Assembly: GCA_023430285.1 (NCBI GenBank)
Contig: JAEZAV010000106.1
Coordinates: forward strand, 1-8,990
Length of the DNA stretch: 8,990 bases
Source: Methanobacteriota archaeon
Lineage (GTDB): Archaea > Methanobacteriota > Methanobacteria > Methanobacteriales > Methanobacteriaceae
Direction of reading: 5' to 3'
The notes under the pieces are model-generated. The model was not told where the DNA came from and ran no database searches. It was given only the letters and a program-made list of their open reading frames with translations. A program made the translations under genes and the position numbers. Below are positions 5,772-8,990 of the stretch, one piece after another. Position 1 is the stretch's first letter. Each line of letters opens with the position of its first letter.

Positions 5772-5822
5772 GTTTATAAGTAAGTAAAAAAATCAACAAA
5801 AAAACAATAAATTTAAGGAGAG
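5772..5822 (+). promoter_or_regulatory. Candidate second promoter and ribosome binding site of anfD
   Basis: GTTTATAAGTAAGTAAA at 5772-5788 contains a TATA-like TTTATAAG and is identical over 17 bases to a promoter-region sequence at 856-872. Transcription from it would start near 5802, leaving a leader of about 27 bases that carries AAGGAGAG (5815-5822), 6 bases before the ATG. No NrpR-type GGAA-N6-TTCC site is visible near this box. The ribosome binding site is clear; the promoter is a guess. Confidence 0.4.
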
Positions 5823-5828
5823 AATATA

Positions 5829-7358
5829 ATGCCGTATCATACATTTAAATGCAGTAAATGCATTCCTGAAAGGACAAAGCATGCAGTCATCAAAGGACAT
5901 GGTGAAGATTTAACATCGTGCCTGCCTTTGGGTTACTTGAACACCATACCAGGATCAATATCTGAGAGGGGATGTGCATTTTGTGGTGCGAAACACGTTA
6001 TTGGCACGCCAATGAAGGATGTTATCCACCTCTGCCACGGCCCTGTGGGCTGTACCTATGACACATGGCAAACTAAAAGGTATATCAGTGATAACGATAA
6101 TTTCCAGTTTAAATATACCTTTGCAACAGATATGAAAGAAAAACACATAGTTTTTGGTTCAGAAAAACTATTGAAGGAAAGCATCATAGAAGCCTTCAAA
6201 GCTTTTCCAGAAATCAATAGAATGGCCATCTACCAAACATGTGCTTCTGCACTCATAGGTGATGACATGGATGCTGTGGCACAGGAAGTCATGAATGAAA
6301 TGCCTGATGTCGATATCTTTGTTTGCAACTCTCCAGGATTTGCTGGACCAAGCCAATCCGGTGGCCATCATAAAATTAACATAGCATGGGTTAACCAGAA
6401 GGTTGGAACAGTTGAACCCAAGATAACCAGTGACTACGTAATAAACTACGTGGGGGAATACAACATCCAGGGCGATCAGGAGGTTATGACTGATTACTTC
6501 AAAAGAATGGGAATTCAGGTACTTTCCACCTTCACAGGAAATGGATCCTACGACGATCTAAGAAGCATGCACAAGGCAGATCTAAATGTGCTTGAATGTG
6601 CCAGATCAGCGGAGTACATCTGTAACGAGTTAAGGGTAAGGTATGGAACTCCAAGAATGGATATTGATGGTTTTGGTTTCAAACCACTTTCAGAATCACT
6701 TTTAAAGGTAGGACTGTTTTTTGGTCTTGAAAAGGAAGCTCAAAAAATTATAGACGAAGAAACTGCCAGATGGAAACCCGAACTTGACTGGTACGCCAGA
6801 AGATTGAAGGGAGTTAAAGTCTGCCTGTGGCCGGGTGGTTCAAAACTATGGCACTGGGCCAACGTGATCCATGAAGAAATGGGTGTTGAAGTTGTATCAC
6901 TGTACACAAAATTTGGCCATCAAGGAGACATGGAAAAGGGCATAGCAAGGTGTGGTGAAGGAGCACTGGCCATCGATGATCCCAACGAACTCGAAGGTAT
7001 CGAGGCAATGATGGAACTCCAGCCAGATGTTATATTCACCGGTGTGAGACCGGGTGAAGTTGCCAAAAAACTCCGAGTCCAATATTTAAATGCCCATGCA
7101 TATCACAATGGACCTTACAAAGGATACGAAGGATGGGTAAGATTTGCCCGTGACATTTACAATGCAGTTTATTCTCCAATCCACCAACTTTCAGGGTTAG
7201 ATATCAGTAAGGATGAAATAGACATGAACAACGGGTTTGTGACTAAAAATATAATTTCTGATGCTAAAATTGATAAAGAAGCGTCAATTGCCAACAACGA
7301 AAGGGAGTACACTGGAAAATATGATTGTGTAACACATCTTCGTGATAAAACTTACTAA
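5829..7358 (+). CDS. anfD: Fe-only nitrogenase alpha subunit
   Basis: AnfD (509 residues) holds the active-site FeFe cofactor and half of the P-cluster in the alpha2 beta2 delta2 enzyme. It reduces N2 to ammonia with much H2, and in known Anf enzymes can also reduce CO2 to methane. P-cluster ligands are Cys49 (SERGC), Cys75 (GPVGC) and Cys138 (YQTC). Cofactor ligands are Cys257 (LECARS) and His423 (NAHAYHNGPY). By recalled comparison with Azotobacter AnfD, all five fall at the same numbers. Diagnostic Anf-type stretches include NSPGFAGPSQSGGHHKINIAW at 167-187 and the C-terminal extension after about 460, which VnfD lacks. The protein ends some nine residues earlier than the Azotobacter one. 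Oddities are a CxxC at Cys8-Cys11 and an extra Cys69 close to the P-cluster. anfG follows after a short gap. Confidence 0.96.
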   Translation: MPYHTFKCSKCIPERTKHAVIKGHGEDLTSCLPLGYLNTIPGSISERGCAFCGAKHVIGTPMKDVIHLCHGPVGCTYDTWQTKRYISDNDNFQFKYTFATDMKEKHIVFGSEKLLKESIIEAFKAFPEINRMAIYQTCASALIGDDMDAVAQEVMNEMPDVDIFVCNSPGFAGPSQSGGHHKINIAWVNQKVGTVEPKITSDYVINYVGEYNIQGDQEVMTDYFKRMGIQVLSTFTGNGSYDDLRSMHKADLNVLECARSAEYICNELRVRYGTPRMDIDGFGFKPLSESLLKVGLFFGLEKEAQKIIDEETARWKPELDWYARRLKGVKVCLWPGGSKLWHWANVIHEEMGVEVVSLYTKFGHQGDMEKGIARCGEGALAIDDPNELEGIEAMMELQPDVIFTGVRPGEVAKKLRVQYLNAHAYHNGPYKGYEGWVRFARDIYNAVYSPIHQLSGLDISKDEIDMNNGFVTKNIISDAKIDKEASIANNEREYTGKYDCVTHLRDKTY

Positions 7359-7395
7359 CAAAATTTTTTTACAAGAATATTTACTGGGAGAATTA

Positions 7396-7749
7396 ATGAT
7401 GGAAGAAATTCAACAGGAAAAAGTAGAAAAACTGGTCAACTACATCATGAAATGGTCATTGTGGCAGTTTAATTCTCGTGAATGGGATAGGGAGAAACAG
7501 AACGAAGAAATACTTAAAAAAACCATGCAATTGCTTTGTGAGGAACCAGTGGAAAATGAAACCCCTGAAGACAGGTACTACTGGAGTGAAGCCATGATAC
7601 TCGCAAATGATTTTAAAACCAACTTCGAATGGATTTCACAGATGGACAAAACAGAGATCAAACAACTCATGAAAGACCTTAAAACTCGTATAGATTATTT
7701 AACAATAACTGGATCTTTAAATGCAGAATTAAAAGTTGAACGTTACTAA
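7396..7749 (+). CDS. anfG: Fe-only nitrogenase delta subunit
   Basis: AnfG (117 residues from this start) is the small third subunit found only in V and Fe-only nitrogenases. It binds the alpha subunit and stabilises the cofactor-loaded enzyme. Recognisable family stretches are YIMKWSLWQFNSREWDRE at 17-34, QNEEILKKTMQLLCEEPVE at 36-54, the aromatic DRYYWSEAMILANDF, and the C-terminal RIDYLTITGSLNAEL. I chose the ATG at 7396, with GGGAG at 7386-7390 five bases upstream; the ATG at 7399 is equally possible. An in-frame ATG at 7342 would add 18 residues and overlap anfD by 17 bases, but those residues (IKLTNKIFLQ...) do not look like the family. Its TAA stop lies in frame with anfK, 15 bases before the anfK start. 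Confidence 0.92.
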   Translation: MMEEIQQEKVEKLVNYIMKWSLWQFNSREWDREKQNEEILKKTMQLLCEEPVENETPEDRYYWSEAMILANDFKTNFEWISQMDKTEIKQLMKDLKTRIDYLTITGSLNAELKVERY

Positions 7750-7752
7750 GAA

Positions 7753-7757
7753 GGAGG
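7753..7757 (+). promoter_or_regulatory. Ribosome binding site of anfK, deciding the ATT start
   Basis: GGAGG lies 7 bases before the ATT at 7765, an ideal distance. The next conventional start candidate in frame, TTG at 7777, is 19 bases away, and the nearest earlier in-frame codons back to the anfG stop are only GAA, GGA, GGT, ATT and ATC. Confidence 0.65.
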
Positions 7758-7764
7758 TATTATC

Positions 7765-8990
7765 ATTTCTTGCGAATTGAAAAAAAAGGAAAGATCCGGT
7801 ATCATCAACCCAATATTCACATGCCAACCCGCAGGTGCACAGTACGTTAGTATCGGTGTGGAAGATTGTATTGGAATTGTACACGGAGGACAAGGTTGTG
7901 TAATGTTTGTGCGTCTGCTCTTTGCACAGCATTTTAAAGAAAATTTTTTATTAGCATCTTCATCCCTTCACGAAGACACAGCAGTACTCGGAGCAACCCA
8001 TCGTATTGAGGAAGCAGTAGATGTACTCTTGATGAGATATCCTGAAGTTAAGGTGGTACCCATCATCTCAACCTGTTCAACAGAAATAATAGGGGACGAT
8101 GTTGAGGGAGTAATCAGAAAACTGGAAAAAGGCCTTTTAAAGGAGAAGTATGCAGACCGTGAAGTTCACTTAATATCCATAAGCACTCCAAGTTTCAAGG
8201 GCAGTATGGTTAGCGGTTACGATATAGCTGTTAGAGATTTTGTGAGGGAATTTGCAACGAAAAGGGAACCCAACGAAAAAATTAATCTCATAACTGGTTG
8301 GGTCAATCCAGGGGATGTGACAGCACTTAAACATCTTCTAAAGGAGATGGATGTGGATGCAAATGTTTTGTTCGAAACAGAATCCTTTGACTCACCCCTC
8401 ATGCCCAAGGGTGATGCAGTGTCCTATGGAGGAACAACCATCAAGGATCTCGAATCCACAGGTGATGCCATTGGAACCATAGTACTAAACAGGTACGAAG
8501 GTAAACTTGCTGCAGACTTTCTGGAGACCGAATTTGAAATTCCATCAATAATTGGCCCGACACCCATAGGCATACGTAACACCGACGCATTTTTAAACAA
8601 CCTGAAGAAAATGACTGGAAAACCAATACCAGAATCACTAGTTAGGGAGAGGGGTGTAGCCATAGATGCACTAACAGATCTTGTACACATGTTCTTTGCA
8701 GACAAGAAAGTCGCAATCTTCGGAAACCCAGATCTCGTGATAGGATTGGCAGAATTCTGCATAGATCTAGAAATGAAACCAGTTTTACTCTTACTGGGAG
8801 ATGATAATGTAAACTACTCGAGGGATCCGAGAATAAAAGAATTTGAGGAAAAGGTGGAGTTTGAAATGGAGATCATTGAAAATGCAGATCTATGGGATCT
8901 AGAGGACCGCATCAAAAATGGAGATCTTGAACTCGATCTAATAATTGGACATTCCAAGGGACGTTTCATTTCAATAGATAATGACATACC
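7765..8990 (+). CDS. anfK: Fe-only nitrogenase beta subunit, 3' end outside window, apparent ATT start
   Basis: AnfK supplies the other half of the P-cluster and pairs with AnfD. About 408 codons are present; Azotobacter AnfK is about 462 residues, so some 50 C-terminal residues are missing. Counting the ATT codon as residue 1, P-cluster ligands are Cys20 (FTCQPAGAQ), Cys45 (GGQGC) and Cys104 (STCSTE). Other family stretches are INLITGWVNPGDV, SFDSPLMP, IGPTPIGIRNTDAFL and LIIGHSKGRFISID at the window edge. The sequence opens SCELKKKER, matching the family's M-T-C-E-V-K-E-K-E-R with Ile(ATT) in place of Met. No ATG, GTG or TTG lies between the anfG stop and this point. Function is certain. 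The start codon could be a true rare ATT, a sequence error for ATG, or a downstream TTG at 7777. Confidence 0.93.
   Translation, partial: MSCELKKKERSGIINPIFTCQPAGAQYVSIGVEDCIGIVHGGQGCVMFVRLLFAQHFKENFLLASSSLHEDTAVLGATHRIEEAVDVLLMRYPEVKVVPIISTCSTEIIGDDVEGVIRKLEKGLLKEKYADREVHLISISTPSFKGSMVSGYDIAVRDFVREFATKREPNEKINLITGWVNPGDVTALKHLLKEMDVDANVLFETESFDSPLMPKGDAVSYGGTTIKDLESTGDAIGTIVLNRYEGKLAADFLETEFEIPSIIGPTPIGIRNTDAFLNNLKKMTGKPIPESLVRERGVAIDALTDLVHMFFADKKVAIFGNPDLVIGLAEFCIDLEMKPVLLLLGDDNVNYSRDPRIKEFEEKVEFEMEIIENADLWDLEDRIKNGDLELDLIIGHSKGRFISIDNDI

Larger units (their letters stand above)
5526..5828. other. anfH-anfD intergenic region lacking nifI1/nifI2
   Basis: No gene was seen in these 303 bases. 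From left to right they contain GGTATAACACATTTA near 5557, a long hairpin (5587-5642), eight T at 5701-5708 and six T at 5712-5717. A TATA-like box follows at 5773-5780, then the anfD ribosome binding site AAGGAGAG at 5815-5822. Operons of Methanosarcina and Methanococcus carry two PII-like genes, nifI1 and nifI2, at this place; here there is no trace of them. Confidence 0.6.

Noticed and set aside
5829..7358. Assignment as VnfD (vanadium nitrogenase) instead of AnfD
   Set aside because: The stretch NSPGFAGPSQSGGHHKINIAW, the C-terminal extension and the overall length of 509 fit AnfD; VnfD is shorter and differs at these places.
7342..7395. Upstream ATG for anfG adding 18 residues
   Set aside because: It overlaps the end of anfD, lacks a good ribosome binding site, and the added residues do not resemble AnfG; the ATG at 7396 has GGGAG five bases upstream.
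8217..8762. Minus-strand open frames opposite anfK, including one of 112 codons at 8424-8762
   Set aside because: They are shadows of the conserved anfK frame, with no ribosome binding sites and no recognisable protein features.

Overview
The window looks like a chromosomal piece of a nitrogen-fixing methanogenic archaeon, most likely a Methanobacterium-like member of the Methanobacteriales. The reasons are very AT-rich intergenic DNA, archaeal TATA boxes, strong GGAGG/GGTGA ribosome binding sites, an NrpR-type nitrogen operator (GGAA-N6-TTCC) and heavy use of AGG/AGA and ATA codons. The genus is inferred; no ribosomal or other marker gene is present.

Layout. (1) Positions 1-696, minus strand: a small heat-shock protein of the Hsp20/alpha-crystallin family with a long Lys/Glu-rich N-terminal extension built of 11-residue repeats. 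Its last codons lie outside the window. (2) 948-1133, plus strand: an unrecognised 61-residue membrane protein behind an extremely AT-rich promoter region. (3) 1134-1607: non-coding, with several inverted repeats. (4) 1608-4133, plus strand: an 841-residue exported, probably heavily glycosylated surface protein with coiled coils, a hydrophobic Gly-rich block, four cadherin/Ig-like repeats and an amphipathic repeat tail. A terminator-like hairpin and T tract follow. (5) 4134-4697: non-coding, ending in the anfH control region, which has a palindrome next to the TATA box, the TATA box itself and an NrpR operator at the inferred transcription start. (6) 4698 to the window end: the structural genes of an iron-only (Fe-Fe) nitrogenase, anfH, anfD, anfG and anfK, with anfK cut by the window edge after about 408 codons.

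How the genes work together. AnfH is the ATP-dependent reductase that passes electrons to the AnfDGK enzyme, which carries the P-cluster between D and K and the FeFe cofactor in D. The family is used when molybdenum (and vanadium) is scarce. The operator indicates ammonium/2-oxoglutarate control through NrpR. A second site at the TATA box could carry metal control, but that is inference. The heat-shock protein, small membrane protein and surface protein have no evident link to nitrogen fixation.

Points of most interest: anfK has no ATG, GTG or TTG start at the expected place. An ATT codon sits exactly where homologues have their initiator Met, behind a perfect GGAGG and in frame with the anfG stop codon. 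The nifI1/nifI2 regulator genes, which lie between H and D in other methanogen nitrogenase operons, are absent. That 303-base gap instead holds a long hairpin, T tracts and a candidate second promoter. The heat-shock protein has a LEA-like extension, and the surface protein has an unusual architecture.
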